Shown here piece by piece: positions 19,135 through 26,677 of a DNA stretch of 64,000 nt (positions are counted from its first letter, which is position 1; each line of letters begins with the position of its first letter). The position numbers were made by a program, and so were the translations under genes. The notes beneath the pieces were generated by a model. It had not been told where the DNA came from. It was given only the letters and a program-made list of their open reading frames with translations, and did no database searches. The DNA comes from Crocinitomix catalasitica ATCC 23190 (lineage in GTDB: Bacteria > Bacteroidota > Bacteroidia > Flavobacteriales_D > Crocinitomicaceae): the NCBI RefSeq assembly GCF_000621625.1, contig NZ_JHXV01000007.1:157082-221081 (forward strand). The letters run 5' to 3'.

Positions 19135-20659
19135 AGGTTTTATTCAGATATCGAGTGTTGCTGCTTTGCCAATCTTACTTGGAATTTTTCCAAGGAATAA
19201 AGGCAAGCAAGTACCGTATAAAATTAATGTCCGTTCAAATCGATCATTCGGTCATTTACTGCGTGAAAAAGCAAATGTAAAGCCTACCTCAACCTTAAGT
19301 ACAGACTTTATTATTGTCGGTGGCGGTGTTGCAGGTATTGCTGCTGCAACGGTTTTAAGAGATCAAGATTTTTTATTGTTCGAAGGGGATGATAGGTTAG
19401 GAGGTTCGTCAGCAAGCGCTTCATGGAAAACAACAGAATTTGCAACCGGAGCACATTACGAATTGGCTTATCCTGAAACATTTGGTCAAGAAGTTATTGC
19501 ATTACTTCGGGAATTAGATATTATTTCGTTTAATTCGGAGACCGCGCTTTACGAGTTTAATGATAAGGCATATATAATTTCTGGAGATGAAATGGAGCAG
19601 TGTTTCAATGGAGAACTTCTATTAAGTGAGGTAATGGAAGCTGCAGAAGGAATTCAAGATTTTAACAAAGCTTTAAAACCATTTATCGGTCAAATGCATC
19701 TACCAACGCGTTTAATAGGGGAGGAATATCAGTATCTGAATGCATTAAGTTTTAAGGATTTTTTAGAAGGCCAATTCGATTTGTCAGCAGACTTATCCCA
19801 ACGAATTAGTTACCAGATGTTAGATGATTGGGGTGCTCAAATAGATGAGGTTTCGGCATTAGCGGGAATACATTATTATACATGTCGACCATACAATACT
19901 AAGGATGTGGAATTATTCTCTGCTCCAAACGGAAATGCATATTTTACAGAAAAGATGATTGGACTGTTGTCCAATCCAGAAGCTTTTGTCACAAACACGT
20001 TTGTGAGAAGCGTTCGAGAGACAGCAGATGGAGTAGAAGCAGAGGTCTTGAATAAAAATGGATCAATTCAACTCGTAAAAGCTAAGGGCTTGATATATGC
20101 GGGTCAGAAACATGCCTTAAAATATATTTTGGCGCAAGAAGAGTCGCGGTTTCAAAATTCGTATGCCCCATGGCTCGTTTTAAATATCGTTTGTCGTAAA
20201 GGCGTTGATTTTGAAAAATGGCAGAATGATATTATTACACCTGAATTACAGTTCTTAGGTTTTATAAACTCGTCAAAACAACATGCAAGACCTTCTGAAT
20301 TTGATGTCTTTACGGCTTATTATTGTTTTAAGGAAGAGGATCGAGGTAAACTTGTTGAAATTGAAAAGAATCCTGATGAGTTTGTAGCAGGAACGATTGC
20401 GCTAATAGAAGAAGAAACAGGAACAGCTTTAAGTGATTTTGTTGCTTATGTAAATGTGAATGTATTAGGGCATGCTATGCCGATCGCTAAGCCTGGTTAT
20501 TTAAGTTTTAATGATGTGCCTTCATTTTCAGATCGTATTGTTTATGCGGGGGTAGATACAGGACGTTTACCATTATTCTTCGAAGCATGTGATTCAGGAT
20601 TACAAGCAGGAGAGAAAATTTTAAATAATATAACTAAAAATAAAGCAAACGAATTGTGA
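19124..20659 (+). CDS. Tat-exported FAD-dependent amine oxidase-like protein
   Basis: 511 residues, overlapping the preceding gene by 11 nt. The N-terminus MNRRGFIQISSVAALPILLG is a twin-arginine signal, so it is exported folded with its cofactor. The FAD-binding loop VGGGVAGIAAATVL (about 65-79) is followed by FEGDDRLGGSSAS, the amine-oxidase/NAD(P)-binding_8 motif. The C-terminal segment DRIVYAGVDTGRLPLFFEACDSGLQAG carries the second FAD contact and dimer-type end. Being next to aminopropyltransferase and AdoMet decarboxylase genes, it may oxidise a polyamine-like product outside the cytoplasm; substrate unproven. Confidence 0.8.
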   Translation: MNRRGFIQISSVAALPILLGIFPRNKGKQVPYKINVRSNRSFGHLLREKANVKPTSTLSTDFIIVGGGVAGIAAATVLRDQDFLLFEGDDRLGGSSASASWKTTEFATGAHYELAYPETFGQEVIALLRELDIISFNSETALYEFNDKAYIISGDEMEQCFNGELLLSEVMEAAEGIQDFNKALKPFIGQMHLPTRLIGEEYQYLNALSFKDFLEGQFDLSADLSQRISYQMLDDWGAQIDEVSALAGIHYYTCRPYNTKDVELFSAPNGNAYFTEKMIGLLSNPEAFVTNTFVRSVRETADGVEAEVLNKNGSIQLVKAKGLIYAGQKHALKYILAQEESRFQNSYAPWLVLNIVCRKGVDFEKWQNDIITPELQFLGFINSSKQHARPSEFDVFTAYYCFKEEDRGKLVEIEKNPDEFVAGTIALIEEETGTALSDFVAYVNVNVLGHAMPIAKPGYLSFNDVPSFSDRIVYAGVDTGRLPLFFEACDSGLQAGEKILNNITKNKANEL

Positions 20660-20973
20660 AAGCAGAATTATATAGTTTGAGATGTTGGGTAAAGGAGAGC
20701 GATGCAGAATTATTAAAAAATGGTTTAGGGTCGTTGTTGGATCGTTGTACATTCGAAAAATTAGGATTCGTTGAACATTATTTTCAACCGCAAGGTTATA
20801 CTTGTTTGTGGCTGTTAGGAGAAAGTCATTTAGCAGTGCATACTTATCCTGAACACAATAAAGCTTATATCGAATTAACAAGTTGTGTTAAAGAAAAGAA
20901 TGATCTATTTATGGAGTTAATCAGTCAGATATTCGCCTCCATAACAGGTATTAAAATTGACAAGTCGGAGTGA
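20656..20973 (+). CDS. speD: S-adenosylmethionine decarboxylase (pyruvoyl, class 1b)
   Basis: 105 residues, GTG start overlapping the upstream stop (GTGA). The self-processing site is in LLGESHLAVHTYPEH. Ser57 would become the pyruvoyl group, with His62 and Cys77 spaced 5 and 20 residues after it, the same spacing as Ser63/His68/Cys83 of the Thermotoga enzyme. It yields decarboxylated AdoMet, the aminopropyl donor for the membrane spermidine-synthase-like protein three genes upstream. It is slightly shorter than the usual 120-130 residues, and its 3' end overlaps a truncated GIY-YIG frame on the other strand. Confidence 0.9.
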   Translation: MKAELYSLRCWVKESDAELLKNGLGSLLDRCTFEKLGFVEHYFQPQGYTCLWLLGESHLAVHTYPEHNKAYIELTSCVKEKNDLFMELISQIFASITGIKIDKSE

Positions 20974-21163
20974 GTGAATTTCGAGCCGGAATAAATTCTA
21001 ATTGTTGAATTTTATAATACACCTCCCAATCATTTGCTCTATTAGTAAAAGCTGAATTATATTTATTTAATAGATGATCATTAAGGCGAACTTCTATATT
21101 AATAAAACTACCAATATAGAACTTATCGATTGATTTAGAATAGAGAATATACACAATGGCCAT
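20951..21163 (-). pseudogene. GIY-YIG nuclease remnant, C-terminally truncated
   Basis: 70 residues starting MAIVYILYSKSIDKFYIGS, a GIY-YIG motif, followed by EVRLNDHLLNKYNSAFTNRANDWEVYYKIQQLEF. In intact small GIY-YIG proteins (80-95 residues, UvrC-like) an (Q)AR.IE.HIKKMKS helix bearing the catalytic Glu follows. Here the frame reads IPARNS then runs into unrelated LTPTCQF and stops. The truncation falls exactly at the overlap with the 3' end of speD, so a deletion or rearrangement probably joined the two. Probably inactive. Confidence 0.7.
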
Positions 21164-21193
21164 TCTGACAAAATAAGCAATTCTTTTAAAAAC

Positions 21194-21226
21194 AAAAAAC
21201 CTCAGCTTCTAAGGGCTGAGGTTTTT
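21194..21226. terminator. Terminator downstream of speD
   Basis: AAAAAACCTCAGC / GCTGAGGTTTTT with an 8-nt loop. A and T runs on both sides allow bidirectional use: end of the polyamine-type operon on + and possibly end of the tRNA transcript on -. Confidence 0.85.
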
Positions 21227-21274
21227 CTACTTGTCTGAATTGGAAGCTCATCCAAGGTATTTTTAATAATAAAT

Positions 21275-21298
21275 AAGCCTGACCGCAGTCAGGCTTTT
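21275..21298 (-). terminator. Hairpin just downstream of tRNA-Leu
   Basis: AAGCCTGAC / GTCAGGCTT around a 4-nt loop, immediately after the 3' end of the minus-strand tRNA-Leu. It is followed on that strand by a T/A-rich stretch. Likely terminator or processing hairpin. Confidence 0.6.
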
Positions 21299-21300
21299 AG

Positions 21301-21384
21301 TACTCGAGGCGGGACTTGAACCCGCACGTCCTAATGGACACAAGATTTTAAGTCTTGCGTGTCTACCAATTCCACCACTCGAGC
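21301..21384 (-). tRNA. tRNA-Leu(UAA)
   Basis: An 84-nt class II tRNA. Acceptor GCTCGAG pairs with CTCGAGT, D-loop has TTGGTAGAC, anticodon stem CAAGA/TCTTG encloses loop CTTAAAA (anticodon TAA), the variable arm is long (TGTCCATTAGGAC), and T-arm GCGGG TTCAAGT CCCGC is canonical. Discriminator A; CCA not encoded. The 5' side is preceded by two tandem truncated copies of its own 5' end. Confidence 0.95.
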
Positions 21385-21508
21385 AACAATACTCTTTTTA
21401 TCTCTTGTGTGTCTACCATCCCGATAGCTATCGGGACCACACTCGAGCAACAATACTCTTTTTATCTCTTGTGTGTCTACCATCCCGTTAGCTATCGGGA
21501 CCACACTC
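21381..21508 (-). repeat. Two tandem 64-bp truncated tRNA-Leu 5' copies with palindrome in the D-arm
   Basis: Units 21381-21444 and 21445-21508 are near-identical; a third partial start lies at 21509. Read on the minus strand, each unit is the tRNA-Leu upstream sequence plus its 5' end. In each, GCTCGAGTG is followed by the palindrome TCCCGATAGCTATCGGGA (21419-21436; one variant base in 21483-21500) where the tRNA has its D-loop, then TGGTAGACAC.CAAGA, after which homology ends in the anticodon stem. They lie directly upstream of the intact tRNA in its transcription direction, so they would be in the precursor leader. Confidence 0.85.
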
Positions 21509-21640
21509 GAGCAACAATACTCTTTCTTTGTGTTTAATCTCCCAAACGTTCTCAGGATAACACTTTGCAAAAATACTCTTTTTTCGACTTAATGCAATGT
21601 TTTAATAACATTAATTTAAGTTGAATTTTGATCGGGTAGA

Positions 21641-21657
21641 TCCCGGTTAAACCGGGA
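21641..21657. terminator. Hairpin downstream of tRNA-Gly
   Basis: TCCCGGTT / AACCGGGA with one-base centre, 15 nt after the 3' end of the minus-strand tRNA-Gly. Perfect short stem, probably 3' processing or termination; no strong T tract. Confidence 0.45.
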
Positions 21658-21671
21658 TAACCTCCACTGTG

Positions 21672-21744
21672 AGCGGGAGACGGGGCTCAAACCCGCGACC
21701 TCCACCTTGGCAAGGTGGCGCTCTATCAACTGAGCTACTCTCGC
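21672..21744 (-). tRNA. tRNA-Gly(GCC), atypical D/T-loop contact
   Basis: 73 nt. Anticodon stem CCACC/GGTGG encloses loop TTGCCAA (anticodon GCC). Acceptor GCGAGAG pairs with CTCCCGC except for an A4-C69 mismatch. The D-loop reads AGTTGATAG (G18 A19 instead of G18 G19) and the T-loop TTTGAGC (T56 instead of the near-universal C56). A19-U56 could replace the usual G19-C56 tertiary pair. Discriminator T; no encoded CCA. It is probably functional, but it departs from the usual consensus and has a truncated copy upstream. Confidence 0.85.
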
Positions 21745-21764
21745 TTATAATTTTCAACAAAATT

Positions 21765-21805
21765 CGCTCTATCATCCCGACAGCTATCGGGAGAGCTACT
21801 CTCGC
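21765..21805 (-). repeat. Truncated tRNA-Gly 5' copy with palindrome in the D-loop
   Basis: On the minus strand: GCGAGAGTAGCTC, then the 18-bp palindrome TCCCGATAGCTGTCGGGA (21775-21792), then TGATAGAGCG, after which tRNA homology ends at the start of the anticodon stem. The palindrome replaces three D-loop bases. It is the same arrangement and nearly the same palindrome as in the tRNA-Leu copies. It lies just upstream of the intact tRNA-Gly. Confidence 0.85.
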
Positions 21806-21945
21806 TTATAATTTTTCTGTTTCGTCTTTTTTGACCGTGATCAAGTTTCAACTAAACTGAAAGAATCGTTTTTCTTTCGGGCGACAAATATAGTAGTAAT
21901 TGTTTAATTACAAAACACATTTTCAAAAAAAAATGAAGAATATTT

Positions 21946-22824
21946 TTATTTCAAATGTTTTGCATGTAATTGATGAATCATACCATCTGATAATCCGATC
22001 TTTGGCACAAACAATCGTTTGACTTCCATTTGATTTAAAATTGTTAAAAATATTTGAGCCGCTGGAACAATCACATCTGCTCTATCGGGTTTTAATTGGT
22101 ATTTAATAATTCTCTCATCAAAACTCAACGATTTTAAGTCGTCATAAAGTGTGTTGAACTCTTTAATACCGATTGGTAAACTACCTTTTTTACCTAAAAT
22201 TTTATGAATTTTATTAATATTTCCACCGGTGGCAAATACATTATATTTTTTATTCGGCTTAATATTTTTGCTTAACCAATCTGACATGTCCTCCCATGTT
22301 TCCGTTGGAACTTTATCTTTTAAAATTCGAATGGTGCCTATTTGGAATGATTTTGAGCAAATTTTTTCGCCCTTATAGAAAATAGAAATCTCAGTACTAC
22401 CTCCGCCAACATCTATGACAATAAAAGGCTTATTCATATTAAAATCAAGCAAAAGAAAAGACGTGAAGATGATATCTCCTTCTTCTTCTCCATCAATTAT
22501 TTCAATATTAACGCCGGTTTCTTGAGCGATCATTTTCTGAATAGCTTTTCCATTCGATGCTTCACGCATAGCAGAAGTCGCACATGCACGCAGATCTTTC
22601 ACATGAAAGACTTCAGAAATTAACTTAAAAGCCAACATTGATTTTTTAAATTCTTCGGCTTTATTTTTGGAAATTTTACCATTTTCAAATACATCCATCC
22701 CCAATCTTAAAGGAATACGTGTATATGATATTTTTTTCACGAAGGCAAAACCTCTGTCATTTGTAACTTCTCCAATTAATAATCGTGCGGCATTGGTACC
22801 TATATCTATCGCTCCAAAATGCAT
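21946..22824 (-). CDS. ppx: Exopolyphosphatase / Ppx-GppA family
   Basis: 292 residues, the short form containing only the ASKHA-fold catalytic unit without the C-terminal HD-like domain. Visible motifs: phosphate 1 loop FGAIDIGTNAARLLIGE, ATSAMREASNG, IDGEEEGDIIFTS and phosphate 2 VIDVGGGSTEISIF, then ATGGNINKI. It hydrolyses polyphosphate from chain ends (or pppGpp). The gene begins directly after the ppk stop with no gap, so synthesis and breakdown of polyphosphate are co-transcribed. Confidence 0.9.
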   Translation of the reverse strand: MHFGAIDIGTNAARLLIGEVTNDRGFAFVKKISYTRIPLRLGMDVFENGKISKNKAEEFKKSMLAFKLISEVFHVKDLRACATSAMREASNGKAIQKMIAQETGVNIEIIDGEEEGDIIFTSFLLLDFNMNKPFIVIDVGGGSTEISIFYKGEKICSKSFQIGTIRILKDKVPTETWEDMSDWLSKNIKPNKKYNVFATGGNINKIHKILGKKGSLPIGIKEFNTLYDDLKSLSFDERIIKYQLKPDRADVIVPAAQIFLTILNQMEVKRLFVPKIGLSDGMIHQLHAKHLK

Positions 22825-24870
22825 TTATTTAAGCTTTTCTTTAAAATATTTATAAATCTCTACTTGTGCGCTGTATTTAGTTTTAACAACTGATTTTACG
22901 TTTTTGTTCGATTGGGTAACATCAATCTCACGCGCTTTCTGATTGTCCATTAGACAAGCATCAAGCATAAATTTAAGATCTTTTTGGACTTTTGGATCGT
23001 AAATGGGCACAGTAACTTCAATTCTGCGATCTAAATTCCTTGTCATCCAATCTGCAGAGGATATATAATACTTATTATCGGCTCCGTTTTTAAAATAAAT
23101 GATTCTTGTATGTTCTAAATATTGTCCAACAATACTGCGTATTTTGATATTTTCACTTTGCTTGGGGATACCTGGAACTAAAGCACAGATTCCTCTTATA
23201 ATACCGTCAATTTTAACGCCGGCATTAGAAGCCTCGTAAAGTTTTTTTATGATTTTACTGTCTACCAAATTGTTCAATTTGATGATGATATGCGCTTCTT
23301 CTCCTTTCTTAGCGAATTCTATTTCGCGATCAATCATCGCATTTAACTTCCTGCGAATATTAAATGGTGATACCAATAATTCCCTGAAAACACTTCGATC
23401 TATATTGTTCTTGAATATTTTGAAAATCTTTTCTACTTCTCTTGTGATGGAAGGATTCGCAGTCAATAACGAACAGTCGGTATAAATTTTGGCAGTTTTT
23501 TCATGAAAATTCCCCGTACCAATATGTGCAATGCTCTGTGTTTTATTCCCTGTCTTGCGTTTGATAATGAAAAGTTTGGAATGTACTTTCATATTTGGAA
23601 TACCAAATAATACATTTACGCCATTGTCTTCTAGTACGTTCGACCAATAAATATTATTCGTTTCATCAAATCGGGCTTTTAATTCGATAATAGCCGTCAC
23701 CTTCACACCGTTCTGCGCAGCACTTATTAATGCATTAATAATATGTGAATTTGAAGCGACCCTGTATAGGTTTATTTTGATAGAAACCACTTTAGGATCA
23801 ATCGCTGCTTCACGTAAAACATCAATTATGTATTGGAACGATTGGAAAGGGAATGTCAACATAACATCCTCAGAAAGGATGTGTTTTAATAAAGATGTAT
23901 CTAGGTCTTTTAATTGAGGATGTGAAAGTGGTTTGGTTGGTTTAAACGTAAATTGCTTTTCGCCAAAGCTTGGGAATTCCATAAAATCCTTGAAATTATG
24001 ATATTTACCCCCAGGAATAATGTTTCCTCCGGCTTTCAATTTTAATGCGTCCATCAAATATTGCAGTACATCAATAGGCATTGCAGCATCGAAAACAAAA
24101 CGAACGGTATCACCTTCTTTTCGCATTTCAATACTGTCCTGCATCTTCTCGACATAACTTTTAGAAATGTCTTCGTCGACCTCTAATTCTGCATCTCTAG
24201 TGATCTTAAATGCATTGGCCTTTATTTCATCATAGCTAAAAATGGAAAATATTTCTTTTAAGTTAAATCGGATGATATCGTCTACTAAGATTAATTTTTT
24301 TGGTGCCCCTTCCTGTGTTGGGATAATAATGAAACGACTGCAACTAGCAGGAATTTCAATTAAGGCATATTTAGTTTTTGACTTGGCAAAATTGGTCATG
24401 CGCACAGCCAAATAATTTCCGCCATCTTTTAATTGAGGAAAGGCGATCTTATCAGAAAGCATAATCGGTACAATCAATGGTCGAACACGTTCTCTAAAAA
24501 AGGATTGTGTAAATAATTGCTCCTCATCGTTTAAATGATTTTCATCCGTTTGCAAGATGTGAAGCTGCTTTAATTCCTTTAGAATCTTTTCATATGCTAA
24601 AGCAAAAGTCCGCTGTTGATCAATTACAACATTCTTAATTGCTGCAAGTAATTCTGTTGGGGTACCATTAAATCCTTCAACGGTTTTCTTACCAATCAAA
24701 ATTAATCTTCGAACGGATGCAGCGCGAACGCGATAAAATTCATCCATGTTGTTCGAGTAAATTCCTAAAAACCTGATGCGCTCAACAATTGGATTGGATG
24801 GGTCTAACGACTCCTGCAAAACTCTTTCATTGAAGGATAGCCAGCTTAATTCACGATTGAATAACTTCAT
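22825..24870 (-). CDS. ppk1: Polyphosphate kinase 1
   Basis: 681 residues, normal PPK1 length. N-terminal domain begins LFNRELSWLSFNERVLQES. The catalytic phospholipase-D-like half carries MKVHSKLFIIKRK (autophosphorylated His candidate), AHIGTGNFHEKTAKIYTD and the later LEHTRIIYFKNGADNKYYISSADWM. It makes polyphosphate from ATP reversibly. First gene of a two-gene ppk1-ppx unit. Confidence 0.95.
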   Translation of the reverse strand: MKLFNRELSWLSFNERVLQESLDPSNPIVERIRFLGIYSNNMDEFYRVRAASVRRLILIGKKTVEGFNGTPTELLAAIKNVVIDQQRTFALAYEKILKELKQLHILQTDENHLNDEEQLFTQSFFRERVRPLIVPIMLSDKIAFPQLKDGGNYLAVRMTNFAKSKTKYALIEIPASCSRFIIIPTQEGAPKKLILVDDIIRFNLKEIFSIFSYDEIKANAFKITRDAELEVDEDISKSYVEKMQDSIEMRKEGDTVRFVFDAAMPIDVLQYLMDALKLKAGGNIIPGGKYHNFKDFMEFPSFGEKQFTFKPTKPLSHPQLKDLDTSLLKHILSEDVMLTFPFQSFQYIIDVLREAAIDPKVVSIKINLYRVASNSHIINALISAAQNGVKVTAIIELKARFDETNNIYWSNVLEDNGVNVLFGIPNMKVHSKLFIIKRKTGNKTQSIAHIGTGNFHEKTAKIYTDCSLLTANPSITREVEKIFKIFKNNIDRSVFRELLVSPFNIRRKLNAMIDREIEFAKKGEEAHIIIKLNNLVDSKIIKKLYEASNAGVKIDGIIRGICALVPGIPKQSENIKIRSIVGQYLEHTRIIYFKNGADNKYYISSADWMTRNLDRRIEVTVPIYDPKVQKDLKFMLDACLMDNQKAREIDVTQSNKNVKSVVKTKYSAQVEIYKYFKEKLK

Positions 24871-24922
24871 TTAATTAATAGCGATAAATTTAACTTATTT
24901 TAAAAACGATCTTTTATAAAAT

Positions 24923-24955
24923 AAAAACACCAGCTAACAAATTAGCTGGTGTTTT
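24923..24955 (-). terminator. Terminator of the LuxE-like gene
   Basis: AAAACACCAGCTAA / TTAGCTGGTGTTTT; on the minus strand it is followed by a TTTTTATTTT tract. It lies between the minus-strand LuxE-like gene end (25101) and the ppk1 start. Confidence 0.85.
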
Positions 24956-25100
24956 CACCTCAAAAAACTATGTTTCCATGAAAAAACATATTCAAAGTTA
25001 AAGTAAAAAACTTATTAACCAAATTTATTGAGATTATTTTACAGTTATATTTTTGTTTTCTGATGTTATTCGACCAAAACAGTACGTTTGCGACTGATGC

Positions 25101-26090
25101 TTACTGCACTAAAAAATTACAACCACGTAAATCAGCATTGTCGTAACGTCCAAGGATTTCAATATGGTCTCCAGTTATCTTACCTAAGTCTTGTGTTTCT
25201 ATAAAAGCACAAGAATGAATATTAGCAAGGTCTATAATATTAATCCCGCCTGATTTCCGTTGGGTATAGTTAAAAGGATCATTGTATTCGCGCGTGAAAA
25301 ACTTCATCCAAGGTGGGCAAGAAAATTGTGTGCCTGTGCTATAAGCCTGAGATAATAATTCGGTCATTCCATATTCCGAATAAATTTCTTTGACATTGAA
25401 TCCCGCTTTTAAGGTTTCATGCAAAACATCCTTCGTCAATTCTTTTCTTTTGCCTTTCATTCCCCCTGTCTCTAATATGATACATCCGGAAAGATCTGGA
25501 TGATATTCCTCTAAAAGATCAAGTAAGGCATAAGTAACGCCGAAGAGTATTATTTTTTTATCCTTATTATCTGCTATGATTTGCAATAATTTTTCATCTT
25601 CATTTAAAAAAAAGCCACTCTCACTATATTGAGATGCTTGAATTAAATGATCAACCATATAAATCAATGATGAACCTGTCCGTTCTAAATATGAAGGTAA
25701 TAATCCTAGAAAAATATAATCTTTAGGATCTCCAAAATATGCTGTAAAGTATTGCATAAAAGAGATTTCATATAACTTCAGATCGAATATCTCATGTCGG
25801 CTATTAATGCCACCTGTACCGCTACTAGTAAAAACAATTTCTGGTTCTCCTTCAAAGCATTTTACATCGTGTGTTTTGAAAAAAGAAATGGGAAGAAAAG
25901 GAATTTTAGAATAATGATCAATGTTATTCTTTTCTATTTTGATCAAATCGCAATAATCATGATATACAGCATTGTTAGCATATTGGAAGTGGAATAAATC
26001 CAAAGCCATTTTATTGAAGCTAGCATCAGAATCGATCTCAAAAATTTTATTTGGATGCCAAGGTAATTTATATGAATTATTTTCGTTCAA
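25101..26090 (-). CDS. LuxE-like acyl-protein synthetase / acyltransferase
   Basis: 329 residues of adenylate-forming type. Recognisable segments: VFTSSGTGGINSRHEIFD (P-loop-like, Thr/Ser/Gly rich, about 87-104), IILFGVTYALLDLLEE, IILETGGMKGKRKELTK and IYSEYGMTELLSQAYS, all LuxE/acyl-protein-synthetase features. LuxE activates fatty acids in bioluminescence, but Bacteroidota homologues stand apart from any lux operon, as here. Likely activates an acyl or aryl acid for surface-glycan or other biosynthesis; substrate unknown. Single gene with its own terminator. Confidence 0.8.
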   Translation of the reverse strand: MNENNSYKLPWHPNKIFEIDSDASFNKMALDLFHFQYANNAVYHDYCDLIKIEKNNIDHYSKIPFLPISFFKTHDVKCFEGEPEIVFTSSGTGGINSRHEIFDLKLYEISFMQYFTAYFGDPKDYIFLGLLPSYLERTGSSLIYMVDHLIQASQYSESGFFLNEDEKLLQIIADNKDKKIILFGVTYALLDLLEEYHPDLSGCIILETGGMKGKRKELTKDVLHETLKAGFNVKEIYSEYGMTELLSQAYSTGTQFSCPPWMKFFTREYNDPFNYTQRKSGGINIIDLANIHSCAFIETQDLGKITGDHIEILGRYDNADLRGCNFLVQ

Positions 26091-26127
26091 ATTTTATTGG
26101 TAACTTTATTATCGCAAATTGCTATTG

Positions 26128-26631
26128 ATGAGAACAAAATTAGTTTTTATTTTTTCCTTTATCGCTACGATATCAATTCTTTCTTCTTGTTTTAAGAATG
26201 AAGAATATCCGAACGAGCCAATTATTTCGAATCCTCAAGTGTTTTTCTCGGGAGATAGTTTGAAATTAACATTCGACTTTACTGATGGTGATGGTGATAT
26301 TGGATTGGATCCGGATGAACTAGATTCACCTTTTGACGCAGATTCATATTTCTACTATAATCTTTATATTGATTATTTTGAGAAAGACGATGAAGATGGA
26401 TGGGTGAGGGGCTTAGATTTTTTAGGCGATTCTATTTCGTTTAAATACCGCATAAAACCGATAATTGTTAAAGGGAAGGCACGTGGAATAAAAGGAACAA
26501 CAGAGGTTTATATTAACGAGTTTTATAATAAATTATCTGACGATTCTGACACGATAAAGTACCAGATTTCTTTTATCGATAAAGCACTAAATATTAGTAA
26601 TATCATAGAAACAAACGAAATTCTACCTTGA
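26128..26631 (+). CDS. Unknown lipoprotein
   Basis: 167 residues from ATG 26128; an upstream in-frame TTG is less plausible. Signal peptide with lipobox ILSSCF. An acidic segment DFTDGDGDIGLDPDELD looks like a calcium-binding loop of dockerin or thrombospondin-3 type. The remainder is beta-rich. Surface or periplasmic lipoprotein; no function assigned. Confidence 0.7.
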   Translation: MRTKLVFIFSFIATISILSSCFKNEEYPNEPIISNPQVFFSGDSLKLTFDFTDGDGDIGLDPDELDSPFDADSYFYYNLYIDYFEKDDEDGWVRGLDFLGDSISFKYRIKPIIVKGKARGIKGTTEVYINEFYNKLSDDSDTIKYQISFIDKALNISNIIETNEILP

Positions 26632-26677
26632 GTCTAATTTTTAGATTAATTTAGTTCTTGTTTTTGTAAAGTCATTT

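Noticed and set aside
21381..21508. Tandem 64-bp repeats considered as a CRISPR array
   Set aside because: Only two full units, no unique spacers between them, and the unit is clearly derived from the adjacent tRNA-Leu 5' region.
25101..26090. LuxE-like gene considered as evidence of bioluminescence
   Set aside because: No luxA, luxB, luxC or luxD homologues are in the window; LuxE-like proteins occur in many non-luminous Bacteroidota.
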